Assembly (NCBI RefSeq): GCF_026242055.1
Contig: NZ_JAPJDL010000004.1
Coordinates: forward strand, 410,711 to 474,710
Source of the DNA: Lentzea sp. NEAU-D7
GTDB lineage: Bacteria; Actinomycetota; Actinomycetes; Mycobacteriales; Pseudonocardiaceae
Reading direction: 5' to 3'
DNA length: 64,000 nucleotides
Notes under the pieces: generated by a model
Told to the model about the DNA's origin: nothing
The model's database searches: none
What the model saw: the letters and a program-made list of their open reading frames with translations, nothing else
Part shown: positions 1-10,257 of the stretch, piece after piece
Layout: each line of letters begins with the position of its first letter
How positions within the stretch are numbered: position 1 is the stretch's first letter
Position numbers and translations under genes: made by a program

Positions 1-2
1 GC

Positions 3-1794
<1,792 letters not shown>

Positions 1795-1799
1795 CTAAC

Positions 1800-1813
1800 T
1801 AGAACACGTTCCT
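1800..1813. promoter_or_regulatory. KstR-like operator upstream of fadA5
   Basis: TAGAACACGTTCCT matches the KstR consensus TnnAACnnGTTnnA except for the last base. It lies in the fadA5/cyp125 divergent promoter region, nearer fadA5. KstR is the TetR-type repressor of actinobacterial cholesterol genes; its binding here is inferred. Confidence 0.7.
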
Positions 1814-1875
1814 GTGTTGCTCCAGATTGGCCGTGTGGGGGCTTCAACACAAGCCGCAAGCGTGTTTGAATCAGA

Positions 1876-1889
1876 TAGAACGCGTTCCA
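1876..1889. promoter_or_regulatory. KstR-like operator upstream of cyp125
   Basis: TAGAACGCGTTCCA matches TnnAACnnGTTnnA at every fixed position. It ends 14 nt before the P450 start codon and just upstream of the AGGAGG ribosome-binding site, so repressor bound here would block the cyp125 promoter. The two sites 76 bp apart give each divergent gene its own operator. Confidence 0.75.
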
Positions 1890-1903
1890 CCTAGGAGGTT
1901 CCT

Positions 1904-3130
1904 GTGGGCAAGCCGCGCATCCCGGAAGGCTTCGACTTCACCGACCCCGACATGTACGCGAGCCGGCTGCCGCTGGAGGAGTTCGCCGAACTGAGGCAGA
2001 CCGCGCCGATCTGGTGGAACTCCAAGCCGCTGGGCTCTGGCGGGTTCCCCGACGAGGGCTTCTGGGTGGTGACGAAGCACCGCGACGTCAAGGAGGTCTC
2101 GCGCAACAGCGAGCTGTTCTCCAGCCGGGAGAACACGGCGATCATCCGCTTCAAGGACGACATGCCGCGCGACAACATCGAGATGCAGCGGTTGCTGTTG
2201 CTGAACATGGACCCGCCGACGCACACGAAGGTCCGCGGCATCATCTCCCGCGGCTTCACCCCGCGCGCGGTGAACAGCCTGCGCGAGGCGCTGACCGCGC
2301 GCGCCGAGCGGATCGTCGCGGAGGCGCTGGAGAAGGGCAGCGGCGACTTCGTGTCGGACGTCGCCTGCGAGCTGCCGTTGCAGGCCATCGCGGAGCTGAT
2401 CGGCATCCCGCAGGACGACCGCCGCAAGATCTTCGACTGGTCGAACCAGATGATCGCCTACGACGACCCCGAGTTCGAGATCGAACCGCTGACCGCCGCC
2501 ACCGAGCTGCTCGGCTACTCGTGGACGATGGCGGAGGACCGGCGGAAGTGCCCGCGCGAGGACATCGTCACCAAACTGGTCCAGGCGGACGTGGACGGCG
2601 CCGGGCTCGCGTCGGAGGAGTTCGGCTTCTTCGTGCTGCTGCTCGCCGTGGCGGGCAACGAGACCACGCGCAACGCCATCACGCACGGCATGAAGGCGTT
2701 CTTCGACCACCCCGAGCAGTGGGAGCTGTACAAGGACCAGCGGCCCGCGACGACCGGCGACGAGATCGTCCGGTGGGCCACGCCGGTGGTGTCGTTCCAG
2801 CGCACCGCGATGGCCGACACCGAGCTGAGCGGTGTGGAGATCAAACAGGGACAGCGGATCGGGATGTTCTACTCGTCGGCCAACTTCGACGAGGAGGTCT
2901 TCGAGAGCCCGGAGGAGTTCGACATCACCCGCGACCCCAACCCGCACCTCGGGTTCGGCGGCAGCGGCGCCCACTTCTGCGTCGGCGCGAACCTGGCCCG
3001 GCTGGAGATCGACCTGATCTTCAACGCGATCGCGGACGCCATGCCGAACATCAGGCAGGTCGCGGAACCGCGGCGGCTGCGCTCGGGCTGGCTCAACGGC
3101 ATCAAGGAGTTCCGCGTCCAGTACGCGTGA
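1904..3130 (+). CDS. cyp125: Cytochrome P450, CYP125-type steroid C26 hydroxylase
   Basis: This 408-aa P450 would oxidise the terminal methyl of the sterol side chain, the first step of side-chain degradation. The I-helix motif AGNETTRN (near residue 250), an ExxR motif (EIVR) and the haem-binding stretch FGGSGAHFCVG (Cys near residue 359) are all present. The sequence style matches the CYP125/CYP142/CYP124 group. The start is GTG with AGGAGG 6 nt upstream. It is slightly shorter than M. tuberculosis CYP125A1 because that protein has an N-terminal extension. Electrons probably come from the FdxD-type ferredoxin at 21445. Divergence from fadA5 supports CYP125 over CYP142. Confidence 0.85.
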   Translation: MGKPRIPEGFDFTDPDMYASRLPLEEFAELRQTAPIWWNSKPLGSGGFPDEGFWVVTKHRDVKEVSRNSELFSSRENTAIIRFKDDMPRDNIEMQRLLLLNMDPPTHTKVRGIISRGFTPRAVNSLREALTARAERIVAEALEKGSGDFVSDVACELPLQAIAELIGIPQDDRRKIFDWSNQMIAYDDPEFEIEPLTAATELLGYSWTMAEDRRKCPREDIVTKLVQADVDGAGLASEEFGFFVLLLAVAGNETTRNAITHGMKAFFDHPEQWELYKDQRPATTGDEIVRWATPVVSFQRTAMADTELSGVEIKQGQRIGMFYSSANFDEEVFESPEEFDITRDPNPHLGFGGSGAHFCVGANLARLEIDLIFNAIADAMPNIRQVAEPRRLRSGWLNGIKEFRVQYA

Positions 3131-3138
3131 GAAACGAC

Positions 3139-3172
3139 TGAGGCCCCTCCACCTGCGGATGGAGGGGCCTCA
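3139..3172. terminator. Bidirectional terminator between cyp125 and the SnoaL-like gene
   Basis: A perfect 12-bp stem (3139-3150 with 3161-3172, TGAGGCCCCTCC and its complement) closes a 10-nt loop. It sits in the 54-bp gap between two convergent genes. No strong T tract is visible, which is usual for actinobacterial terminators. Confidence 0.8.
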
Positions 3173-3184
3173 TGCTGTGCGGCG

Positions 3185-3625
3185 TCAGGCCTCGACGCGC
3201 AGGGTCGCGAGTGCCCGTTCGGTCTCCCAGAACGCCCGCATCGACTTGATGAGGCCGTCCTCGCCCACGTTGTAGACGAATACGCCCTCGGTGTCCACGC
3301 GCGCCCCGCCGGGCAGGAACGCGCTGATCGTGCCCACGTTCGCGCACTCGGAGCCCGCCGCGAACGAGTCGTGCACGGCGAACTCGAAGCGCTCCACGTT
3401 GGCGATCGCGAGGTCCCAGAAGGCGGCGATCGCCTCCTTGCCCTGGTGGCCCTTGCCCTCGGCGTCGAACATCGACGGGCCCACCGGGTCCTCGACGACG
3501 GCGTCCTCGGCGAACAGGGCCAGCCACTCGTCCTTCGCACCGCGCGACACGCAGTCCATCGAACGCCACGAAGCCACGCGGGCGGGGGTCTCGGTCTTGG
3601 AAGCCGTCCAGGTCACTGCGGTCAC
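3185..3625 (-). CDS. SnoaL/NTF2-fold protein
   Basis: A 146-aa protein of the SnoaL-like (ketosteroid-isomerase-like, NTF2 cone) fold. Characteristic stretches are LFAEDAVVEDPVGPS, GKEAIAAFWD and the C-terminal IKSMRAFWE. The family includes isomerases, hydratases, cyclases and binding proteins, so the reaction cannot be named. The GTG start overlaps the stop of the upstream LLM gene in a GTGA tetranucleotide, so it is probably translationally coupled and is the last gene of the ltp-type operon (7628 down to 3185). In a steroid operon a delta-5/delta-4 isomerase or hydratase role is tempting but unproven. Confidence 0.75.
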   Translation of the reverse strand: MTAVTWTASKTETPARVASWRSMDCVSRGAKDEWLALFAEDAVVEDPVGPSMFDAEGKGHQGKEAIAAFWDLAIANVERFEFAVHDSFAAGSECANVGTISAFLPGGARVDTEGVFVYNVGEDGLIKSMRAFWETERALATLRVEA

Positions 3626-4482
3626 GCGAACTCTCCGATCACCTCGTCGGCGAAGCGCCGAAGTCCGTCCTTCTTGGCCTGCAGGCTGCCGTCGAAGCCG
3701 ACGCCGTAGAACAACCAGGGCACCACGATCGTGTCGGTCACGCCGATCTCGGCCAGCTGCCGGTAGCCGTCGAGCCCGAACCGGTCGATGCACACGGCCT
3801 GGATCTCGAACGGCCGCTCGAAGCAGCCGAGATCGGTGAGCCGCGCGATGACCGACCTGAGCTCCTCGAACTTGATCATCGCCGACGTCCAGCCGTCGCC
3901 CACGCGGGCGGCGCGCTTCAACGCGGCGGGGGAGTGGCCACCGACGTAGAACGGCACCGGCGCGGTGGGGGCCGGCGACATCTGCAGCCGGTCGAAGTCG
4001 AAGTAGTCGCCGTGGTACTCGACCATGCCGCCGCCGAGCACGAGCTTCAGCACGTCGATCATCTCGTCCACGCGGGGTCCCCGGTTCTTGAACGGGACGC
4101 CGCACCACTCGAACTCCTCCGGCGACCAGCCGAGGCCCACGCCGAAGCCGAAGCGGTTGCCCGTCATGTGCGCGACCGACCCCACCTGGCGGGCGAGCAG
4201 GAGCGGGTTGCGGGAGCCCAGTTTCAGGACCTGCGTGTAGAAGTTGATCCGTGACGTCACCGCGCCCATCGCGGCCGCGGCGACGAACGGGTCCACCCAC
4301 GGGGTGTCGGCGTTCCACATGCGGGAACCGTCCGGGGTGTACGGGTAGTCCGCGGAGACCTTCTCCGAGAAGAACAGGGAGTCCGGCAGCGCGATCGAGG
4401 CGTAGCCGCACTCCTCGGCGCACCGGGCCAGATCGGTCAGCTGGTCGAGCGGGCTCATGGCGATACCGACGGTGAACTTCAC
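3622..4482 (-). CDS. LLM-class (luciferase-like) F420/FMN oxidoreductase, operon member
   Basis: A 286-aa TIM-barrel protein of the luciferase-like monooxygenase class. Family hallmarks are the N-terminal GIAMSPLDQLTDLARCAEE helix, the TSRINFYTQVLKLGSRNP strand, the RFGFGVGLGWSPEEF motif and PFYVGGHSPAALKRAARVGDGW. The GTG start overlaps the upstream thiolase stop by 4 nt (GTGA) and its own stop overlaps the next start the same way. It is distinct from the Rv3520c-like LLM protein at 7674. Cofactor F420 is more likely than FMN in actinobacteria of this subfamily, but no diagnostic residue was checked. The steroid substrate is inferred from context only. Confidence 0.8.
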   Translation of the reverse strand: MKFTVGIAMSPLDQLTDLARCAEECGYASIALPDSLFFSEKVSADYPYTPDGSRMWNADTPWVDPFVAAAAMGAVTSRINFYTQVLKLGSRNPLLLARQVGSVAHMTGNRFGFGVGLGWSPEEFEWCGVPFKNRGPRVDEMIDVLKLVLGGGMVEYHGDYFDFDRLQMSPAPTAPVPFYVGGHSPAALKRAARVGDGWTSAMIKFEELRSVIARLTDLGCFERPFEIQAVCIDRFGLDGYRQLAEIGVTDTIVVPWLFYGVGFDGSLQAKKDGLRRFADEVIGEFA

Positions 4483-5624
4483 GGCTGCTCCGATCCGACG
4501 ACCCACATGGCGAAGAACTGCGAACCACCGCCGTACGCGTGGCCCAGCGCGACCCGCGCACCGTCGACCTGGTGCTCTCCCGCGGTGCCCATGACCTGCA
4601 TGGCCGCCTCGGCGAAGCGCAGCAGGCCGGAGGCACCGATCGGGTTGGACGAGAGCACGCCGCCGCTCGGGTTCACCGGCAGGCGGCCGCCGATCTCGGT
4701 CTCGCCAGCCTCGGTGAGCTTCCAGCCCTGGCCGACGTCGGTGAAACCGAGGTTCTCGAGCCACATCGGCTCGAACCAGGAGAACGGCACGTAGATCTCG
4801 GCGGCGTCCACTTCGGACAGCGGGTCGGTGATGCCCGCCTGCTTCCACAACGCCCTGGCGGCGTCCTGGCCCGCCCGCGGGTTGACCTGGTCGCGCCCGG
4901 CGAACGTCGTCGGCTCGGTGCGCATCGCGGTCGCGCGGATCCAGGCGGCCCGGCCCGAGGTCGGCCGCGAGGAGATGACGACCGCGCAGGCGCCGTCCGA
5001 GGACGGGCACGTCTCGTCGTACCGGATCGGGTCCCACAGCATGGTGGACGCTTGCACCGACTCGACGGTGATGTCCGGCTGTTTGAGGTGCGCGTACGGG
5101 TTCTTGGAGCCGTTGCGGCGGTCCTTGGCCGCGACCACCGCGCCCACGTGCTCGGGGGCGCCGGCGCGGCGGATGTAGGAGCGCACGTGGGGTGCGAAGT
5201 AACCGCCCGCGCCCGCGTGCACCGGCATGGTGAACGGCGTCGGCACGGACAGCGCCCACATCGCGTTCGACTCGGACTGCTTCTCGAACGCCACGGCCAG
5301 CACCCGGTCGTGCACGCCGGACTGCACCAGGCTGGCGGCGACGTTGCCGGTGCTGCCGCCGACCGAACCGGCGGTGTGCACGCGCAGCAGCGGTTTGCCG
5401 ACGGCGCCCAGCGCGTCCGCGAGGAACAGCTCGGGCATCATCACGCCCTCGAACAGGTCCGGTGCCTTGCCGAGGACCACGGCGTCGATGTCGGACCAGT
5501 CCACGCCGGCGTCGGCCATCGCGCGGTCGATCGCCTCGCGGCACAGGCCCGCCATCGACACGTCGAGGCGTTTCGCCGCGTGGTGCGTCTGGCCGACGCC
5601 GACCACTGCTGCCGGTCGCATCAC
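4479..5624 (-). CDS. ltp3: Thiolase-fold lipid-transfer protein, Ltp3-like
   Basis: A 381-aa SCP-x/Ltp-type thiolase-fold protein, close in length to M. tuberculosis Ltp3 (Rv3523). It lacks the classical thiolase DAQC and GHPxGxTG motifs but keeps HTAGSVGGSTGNVAASL near residue 85, VNPSGGVLSSNPIGASG, and a C-terminal GHAYGGGSQFFA block typical of Ltp-type enzymes. These act as retro-aldolases or non-classical thiolases on steroid CoA esters, usually with a DUF35 partner; the DUF35 protein is encoded two genes upstream. Its 5' end is 4 bp inside the ltp4-like gene, so the genes are coupled. The exact step is unknown in any organism I can recall. Confidence 0.75.
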   Translation of the reverse strand: MMRPAAVVGVGQTHHAAKRLDVSMAGLCREAIDRAMADAGVDWSDIDAVVLGKAPDLFEGVMMPELFLADALGAVGKPLLRVHTAGSVGGSTGNVAASLVQSGVHDRVLAVAFEKQSESNAMWALSVPTPFTMPVHAGAGGYFAPHVRSYIRRAGAPEHVGAVVAAKDRRNGSKNPYAHLKQPDITVESVQASTMLWDPIRYDETCPSSDGACAVVISSRPTSGRAAWIRATAMRTEPTTFAGRDQVNPRAGQDAARALWKQAGITDPLSEVDAAEIYVPFSWFEPMWLENLGFTDVGQGWKLTEAGETEIGGRLPVNPSGGVLSSNPIGASGLLRFAEAAMQVMGTAGEHQVDGARVALGHAYGGGSQFFAMWVVGSEQP

Positions 5625-6676
5625 TCACGCCCTTCCATCACGCACACGAGGTTCTGTTGGAGCAGCGGGCCACTGGTGGCGTGCCCCAGGACCTTGGCCG
5701 CCGAGCCGTCGTGGATCCTGCGCGCGGCCTCGCCGATGCGGGCCAGCCCCGCGGCGAACATCGGGTTGCCCGCCAGCACGCCGCCGGACGGGTTCACGGT
5801 CACGTCGTCACCGAGCCCGAACGCCTGGCGCAGCAGGATCTCCTGGTGGGTGAACGGCGCGTGCAGCTCCGCCACCTGCACGCCGTCGGCGCCAGCCGCC
5901 TTGCCCGCGGCCACGGCGGAGGGGGAGGTCGTCAGGTCGCGCGTGCCGAACGACGGCGTGTCCGTGCGGTGTTCGAAGCCGGTGATCCACGCGGGACGGT
6001 CGCACAGCTCCCGTGCTTTGTCGCCGGCCGCGAGCACGATCGTGGCGGCGCCGTCGGTGATCGGCGCGCAGTCGTGCCGCCGCAACGGATCCGCGACGTA
6101 CGGGAGGGCCAGCAGCTCGTCGGCGTCGACCTCGCCGGACAGCTGGGCGAGCGGGTTCGACAAGGCGGCGGAACGGCTCCGCGCGGCCACGGCGGCCATC
6201 GCGCGTTCGTCCCACAGACCGTTCTCGATGCCCATGCGCGCCTGGATCCCCGCCAGGCCGAGGGAATCCGGCCACAGCGGCGTCACGAGGTACGGGTCGA
6301 GCTGCATCGCCATGACCCGGCGGAGCTGCCCGGCCGAGGACTTGCCGAAGCCGTAGACCAGCGCGGTGTCGATCTCGCCGCAGAGCAGCTTCACCCACGC
6401 CTCGTAGAGCGCCCACGCGGCGTCCATCTCGACGTGCGACTCGGTGATCGGCGGGAAGGCACCGATCGCGTCGACCGCCGAGACGAACGAGAACGCCCGC
6501 CCGGCCAGGTAGTCCGAGGAGCCCGAGCACCAGAAACCGATGTCGGTCTTGGTGAGCCCGAGCCCGCCGAGCACCTCGTGGAAGATCGGCACCAGCATCT
6601 CGACACCGTTGGTGGTGCCGTCGGTCTCGCGCACGCAGGGCGTCTGCGCGAAGCCGACTACCGCAATGTCACGCAC
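5621..6676 (-). CDS. ltp4: Thiolase-fold lipid-transfer protein, Ltp4-like
   Basis: A 351-aa thiolase-superfamily protein, near-identical in length to M. tuberculosis Ltp4 (Rv3522). Visible family blocks are DIAVVGFAQTP at the N-terminus, DGAATIVLAAGDKA, VNPSGGVLAGNPMFAAGLARI and GHATSGPLLQQN. No classical DAQC nucleophile motif is visible, as expected for the Ltp type. It precedes ltp3 with a 4-bp overlap and follows the DUF35 protein by 7 bp, so the three are one transcription unit. Ltp3 and Ltp4 probably form a complex with the OB-fold DUF35 protein, by analogy with Ltp2-ChsH2. Confidence 0.75.
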   Translation of the reverse strand: MRDIAVVGFAQTPCVRETDGTTNGVEMLVPIFHEVLGGLGLTKTDIGFWCSGSSDYLAGRAFSFVSAVDAIGAFPPITESHVEMDAAWALYEAWVKLLCGEIDTALVYGFGKSSAGQLRRVMAMQLDPYLVTPLWPDSLGLAGIQARMGIENGLWDERAMAAVAARSRSAALSNPLAQLSGEVDADELLALPYVADPLRRHDCAPITDGAATIVLAAGDKARELCDRPAWITGFEHRTDTPSFGTRDLTTSPSAVAAGKAAGADGVQVAELHAPFTHQEILLRQAFGLGDDVTVNPSGGVLAGNPMFAAGLARIGEAARRIHDGSAAKVLGHATSGPLLQQNLVCVMEGRE

Positions 6677-6683
6677 GCGAGCC

Positions 6684-7628
6684 TCACAGGTGCTGGGAGT
6701 AGGAGTCGAACGGCGCGTCGGGCTCGCCGGAGGGCTTGAAGTGGTCGATGTTCTGCATCGTCGGGCCCCACTCCTCGCGCGGCTTCCACACCGCCTCCAC
6801 CCGCATGCCCATCCGGACGTCCTCGGGGGCGACGCCGAGCAGCAGGTGCAGGAACGGGATGTCCGCGCCGTCGAGCAGCACGTACGCCGAGACGTACGGT
6901 GGCGGGATGCGCTGGCCGAGGAACGGCACGTTCACCACGCAGTACGTCGTGACGGTGCCGCGGTCGGACAGCTCGATCTGGTCCGTCGTCGGCACGCCGT
7001 CCACGGGGCAGGCGGGGCGCGGCGGGAAGTAGACCTTCTCGCAGACCGGGCAGCGCTGGGCGATCAGCCTGCCCTCCATGAGGCCGCGCAGGAACGGGTC
7101 CTCCGTGGGCGACGCGGAATGCGTGTAGTGCAGGTTCACCGGCGTGGTGACCATGCTGACGTCGTCGGCCTCCGCGGGCGGGTCGGCCGGTTCGCCGGAG
7201 ATCTCGAAGCACTCGATGTCGGTGATCGCGCCGACCCGTTCGCCGCGCCACCTTGCGCGCACCCGTGTTCCGGTCGCCATCTGCTCCGGTGAACCGGCGT
7301 CGACGGCGTGCAACAGCGAGGTGTCCGCTCCGTCGAGCTGGATCAGCGCCCACGCGAACGGCCGGTCGAGCGGCTGTCCTTCGAGGGGCTCGGGAATCCA
7401 CGACCACCCGCGCACGACACCGGTCGCCGCCACGTCCACGAACTCGTGCAGGCGTTCGGCGGTCACGGGGTCGTACTCGAGCGGCGGCACGTGCACGCGC
7501 CCGTCGCTGCCGCGGATCCCGGTCACCTTGCGGCGGCGCAGATCCGACAGGAACCGGCCCAGCGTCGGGCCGAGGGAGCGCGTGTAGTCGAAGCCAACGT
7601 CGAGCGGAGCACTCAGCGGCCGAGTCAC
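6684..7628 (-). CDS. Tandem DUF35 (OB-fold, zinc-ribbon) protein, Rv3521-like
   Basis: A 314-aa protein with two DUF35-type OB-fold halves. The second half carries a zinc ribbon whose cysteines are visible in CPVCEKVYFPPRPACPVDG, at about residues 190-210. DUF35 proteins bind acyl-CoA and activate partner thiolase-fold Ltp enzymes, as ChsH2 does for Ltp2. Length and order agree with M. tuberculosis Rv3521 followed by ltp4 and ltp3. It is the first gene of a five-gene operon running to 3185. The GTG start lies only 10 nt from a KstR-like operator with no clear Shine-Dalgarno sequence, suggesting a very short or absent leader. Confidence 0.8.
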   Translation of the reverse strand: MTRPLSAPLDVGFDYTRSLGPTLGRFLSDLRRRKVTGIRGSDGRVHVPPLEYDPVTAERLHEFVDVAATGVVRGWSWIPEPLEGQPLDRPFAWALIQLDGADTSLLHAVDAGSPEQMATGTRVRARWRGERVGAITDIECFEISGEPADPPAEADDVSMVTTPVNLHYTHSASPTEDPFLRGLMEGRLIAQRCPVCEKVYFPPRPACPVDGVPTTDQIELSDRGTVTTYCVVNVPFLGQRIPPPYVSAYVLLDGADIPFLHLLLGVAPEDVRMGMRVEAVWKPREEWGPTMQNIDHFKPSGEPDAPFDSYSQHL

Positions 7629-7637
7629 AGATCAAAG

Positions 7638-7651
7638 TGAAACAGGTTCTC
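7638..7651. promoter_or_regulatory. KstR-like operator in the Rv3521-like/Rv3520c-like divergent promoter
   Basis: TGAAACAGGTTCTC matches TnnAACnnGTTnnA at all fixed positions but the last. It lies in the 45-bp gap between two divergent genes, 10 nt from one start and 23 nt from the other, so one site could control both. Confidence 0.65.
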
Positions 7652-7673
7652 GAAATGGTGGCAAGATGAGTGC

Positions 7674-8717
7674 ATGAAGCTCGGTCTGCAGCTCGGGTAC
7701 TGGGGCGCCGGTCCGCCTCAGAACGCAGCCGTTCTCGTGGCGGCGGCGGAGGAATTCGGCTTCGACGCGGTGTTCGCCGCCGAGGCGTGGGGCTCGGACG
7801 CGTTCACCCCGCTGGCGTGGTGGGGATCCGGGACTTCGCGCGTGCGGCTGGGTACGTCCGTCGTGCAGATGTCGGCGCGCACACCGGCGGCCTGCGCGAT
7901 GCACGCGCTGACCCTGGACCACCTCTCGGGCGGACGGTTCGTGCTCGGCCTGGGCGTGTCCGGGCCGCAGGTCGTCGAGGGCTGGTACGGACGGCCGTTC
8001 GCGAAACCCCTGGCCAGGACCAGGGAGTACGTGTCGATCCTGCGCCAGGTGATGGCCCGCGAGGCGCCGGTGCGCAACGACGGTCCGCACTACCCGTTGC
8101 CCTATCAGGGACCCGGTGCCCTGGGGCTCGGCAAGCCGCTCAAGCCCATCACGCACCCGCTGCGCGCCGACCTGCCGATCTGGCTCGGTGCGGAGGGTCC
8201 GAAGAACGTCGCGCTGACGTCGGAGATCGCGGACGGCTGGCTCGCGATCTACTACGCGCCACGGCTCGCCGGCATGTACGACGAGTGGCTGGACGAGGGC
8301 TTCGCGAAGTCGCGCCGGACGGATTCCCCTCGCAGCAGGGAGAACTTCGAGGTCGCGGCCACCTGTCAGGTCGTCGTGACCGATGACCCGGCCTCGGTGC
8401 GGGCGATGCTGAAGCCGTTCGTCGCTTTGTACATCGGCGGAATGGGCGCGCCCGGCATGAACTTCCACGCCGAGGTGTTCACCCGCATGGGATACGGCGA
8501 GGTCGTCCAGGACATCGGCAGGCTCTTCCAGGCCGGGCGCAAGGACGAGGCGGCGCAGGTGGTTCCGGACGAGCTGGTGGCCGAGATCAGCATCGTCGGC
8601 ACCGCCGAGCACGTCCGCGACGAGGTCCGCCGCTGGGAGAAGGCGGGCGTCACGACACTGCTCGTCGGCTGCCGCGACGTTGCCTCGATCAAGGCCTTGT
8701 CGGAGGCTTGTCAGTAA
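7674..8717 (+). CDS. LLM-class F420-dependent oxidoreductase, Rv3520c-like
   Basis: A 347-aa luciferase-like protein, the same length as M. tuberculosis Rv3520c, which sits beside the same DUF35-Ltp4-Ltp3 block there. Motifs include the N-terminal KLGLQLGYWG strand, DAVFAAEAWGSDAFTPLAW, RVRLGTSVVQMSARTPAACAM, the GRFVLGLGVSGPQVVEGW block and LPIWLGAEGPKNVALTSEIADGW. It would transfer hydride between F420 and a steroid CoA intermediate; the substrate is not established. It is divergent from the DUF35 gene and just upstream of the acyl-CoA ligase. The ATG start has no strong ribosome-binding site. Confidence 0.8.
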   Translation: MKLGLQLGYWGAGPPQNAAVLVAAAEEFGFDAVFAAEAWGSDAFTPLAWWGSGTSRVRLGTSVVQMSARTPAACAMHALTLDHLSGGRFVLGLGVSGPQVVEGWYGRPFAKPLARTREYVSILRQVMAREAPVRNDGPHYPLPYQGPGALGLGKPLKPITHPLRADLPIWLGAEGPKNVALTSEIADGWLAIYYAPRLAGMYDEWLDEGFAKSRRTDSPRSRENFEVAATCQVVVTDDPASVRAMLKPFVALYIGGMGAPGMNFHAEVFTRMGYGEVVQDIGRLFQAGRKDEAAQVVPDELVAEISIVGTAEHVRDEVRRWEKAGVTTLLVGCRDVASIKALSEACQ

Positions 8718-8718
8718 G

Positions 8719-8732
8719 TGAAACGCGTTCTA
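8719..8732. promoter_or_regulatory. KstR-like operator upstream of the fadD gene at 8743
   Basis: TGAAACGCGTTCTA is a full match to TnnAACnnGTTnnA. It begins 2 nt after the preceding stop and ends 10 nt before the GTG start. The TACTTT overlapping its right end could be a -10 box of a leaderless promoter. Confidence 0.75.
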
Positions 8733-8742
8733 CTTTGAGGGT

Positions 8743-10257
8743 GTGGTCACAGGACTCTGGAACATCGCTGCCGATCAGCCGGACCTGACCGCGCTGGTCG
8801 ATCCGAGTGGTCGCGAGATCACCTACTCGGAGCTCGCGGACACCGCGAACCGCTGCGGACGCGGGTTCCGGGCACTGGGTCTCGAACCCGGCGACAGCAT
8901 CGTGCTGATGCTGCCCAACAGCGCCGACCTGGTGGCGGTGTACTTCGCCGCCTACCAGACCGGCCTCTACGTCGTGATGGCCAACTGGCACCTCACCGGG
9001 GCCGAGGTCGCGTACCTCGTGCAGGACAGCGGTGCCAAGGCGTTCGTCGCCCACGAGCGGTTCGCCGAGGCGGCCGCCGAAGCCGCGGCGGGCCTTCCGC
9101 CGCAGGCGCGGTTCGCCGTCGGTGAGATCGCGGGCTTCACGCCGCTGGCGAAGCTCGGCGAGGGCGGGGAAGGCAGGCCGGACGGCCGCACCACGGGGTC
9201 GCCGATGCTCTACACCTCCGGCACGACCGGCCGCCCCAAGGGCGTGCGCAGGCCGCTGACCGGCGCCGACCCGGACGTCGTACCGCCGTCCGCCGCCTGG
9301 TTCTTCGGCATCTTCGGGATCAAGCCGCACGACGGGCACGTGCACCTGTGCGGGTCGCCGCTCTACCACACGGCGGTGCTCAACTTCGTCGTCATCTCGA
9401 TCCAGCTCGGCCACACCACCGTGCTCATGGACCACTGGGCGCCGGAGGACATGCTGCGGCTGATCGAGCGGCACAAGGTCACCCACAGCCACATGGTGCC
9501 GACCCAGTTCCACCGGTTGCTGGCCCTGCCGGACGACGTGAAGGCCAAGTACGACACGGGTTCGCTGCGCGCGATGATCCACGGCGCGGCGCCGTGCCCG
9601 CTGGAGGTCAAGCGCCGCATGCTCGACTGGTGGGGGCCAGTCGTGATCGAGTACTACGCGGCCACCGAGGGCGGCGGCACGGCGATCACCGCTCAGGAAT
9701 GGCTGCGCAAGCCGGGATCGGTCGGTCTGCCGTGGCCGACGTCCGAGATCAAGATCCTGGGTGAGGACGGCACCGAGCTCCCGGTGGGCGAGCAGGGCCT
9801 GGTCTACATGCGGATGGGCGACGCGACCTTCGAGTACCACAAGGACGCGGAGAAGACCCGGGCCGCACGCGTCGGCAAGCTCTTCACGTTGCAGGACATC
9901 GGGTACCTGGACGAGGACGGCTACCTGTTCCTGTGCGACCGCAAGAACGACATGATCATCTCCGGCGGTGTGAACATCTACCCGGCGGAGATCGAGGGTG
10001 AGCTGATCTGCCATCCCAAGGTCGCGGACGTCGCGGTGTTCGGCGTGCCGCACCCGGACTGGGGCGAGTCGATCAAGGCGGTCGTGCAGCCCGCGGACGG
10101 CGTGGAGGCGTCCGAGGCCCTGACCGAGGAGCTGCTGGAGTTCGCGCGCACCCGGCTCGCGAAGTTCAAGCTGCCGCGGACGGTCGAGTACCTGGCCGAA
10201 CTGCCGCGCGACCCGAACGGCAAGCTGTACAAGCGGAAGCTGCGCGACCTTGCGTGA
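8743..10257 (+). CDS. Acyl-CoA synthetase (FadD family)
   Basis: A 504-aa AMP-forming acyl-CoA ligase. The phosphate-binding A3 motif YTSGTTGRPKG lies near residues 157-167, the A8 hinge is in DMIISGGVNIYPAEIE, and the C-terminal catalytic lysine is in PNGKLYKRK. It would activate a steroid side-chain or ring-fragment acid via an acyl-adenylate. It is a different subtype from the FadD19-like ligase at 16676; candidates by context are FadD17- or FadD3-like roles, which cannot be separated by eye. It starts a co-directional run with the PPOX and KstD genes and has its own KstR-like site immediately upstream. No Shine-Dalgarno is visible. Confidence 0.85.
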   Translation: MVTGLWNIAADQPDLTALVDPSGREITYSELADTANRCGRGFRALGLEPGDSIVLMLPNSADLVAVYFAAYQTGLYVVMANWHLTGAEVAYLVQDSGAKAFVAHERFAEAAAEAAAGLPPQARFAVGEIAGFTPLAKLGEGGEGRPDGRTTGSPMLYTSGTTGRPKGVRRPLTGADPDVVPPSAAWFFGIFGIKPHDGHVHLCGSPLYHTAVLNFVVISIQLGHTTVLMDHWAPEDMLRLIERHKVTHSHMVPTQFHRLLALPDDVKAKYDTGSLRAMIHGAAPCPLEVKRRMLDWWGPVVIEYYAATEGGGTAITAQEWLRKPGSVGLPWPTSEIKILGEDGTELPVGEQGLVYMRMGDATFEYHKDAEKTRAARVGKLFTLQDIGYLDEDGYLFLCDRKNDMIISGGVNIYPAEIEGELICHPKVADVAVFGVPHPDWGESIKAVVQPADGVEASEALTEELLEFARTRLAKFKLPRTVEYLAELPRDPNGKLYKRKLRDLA

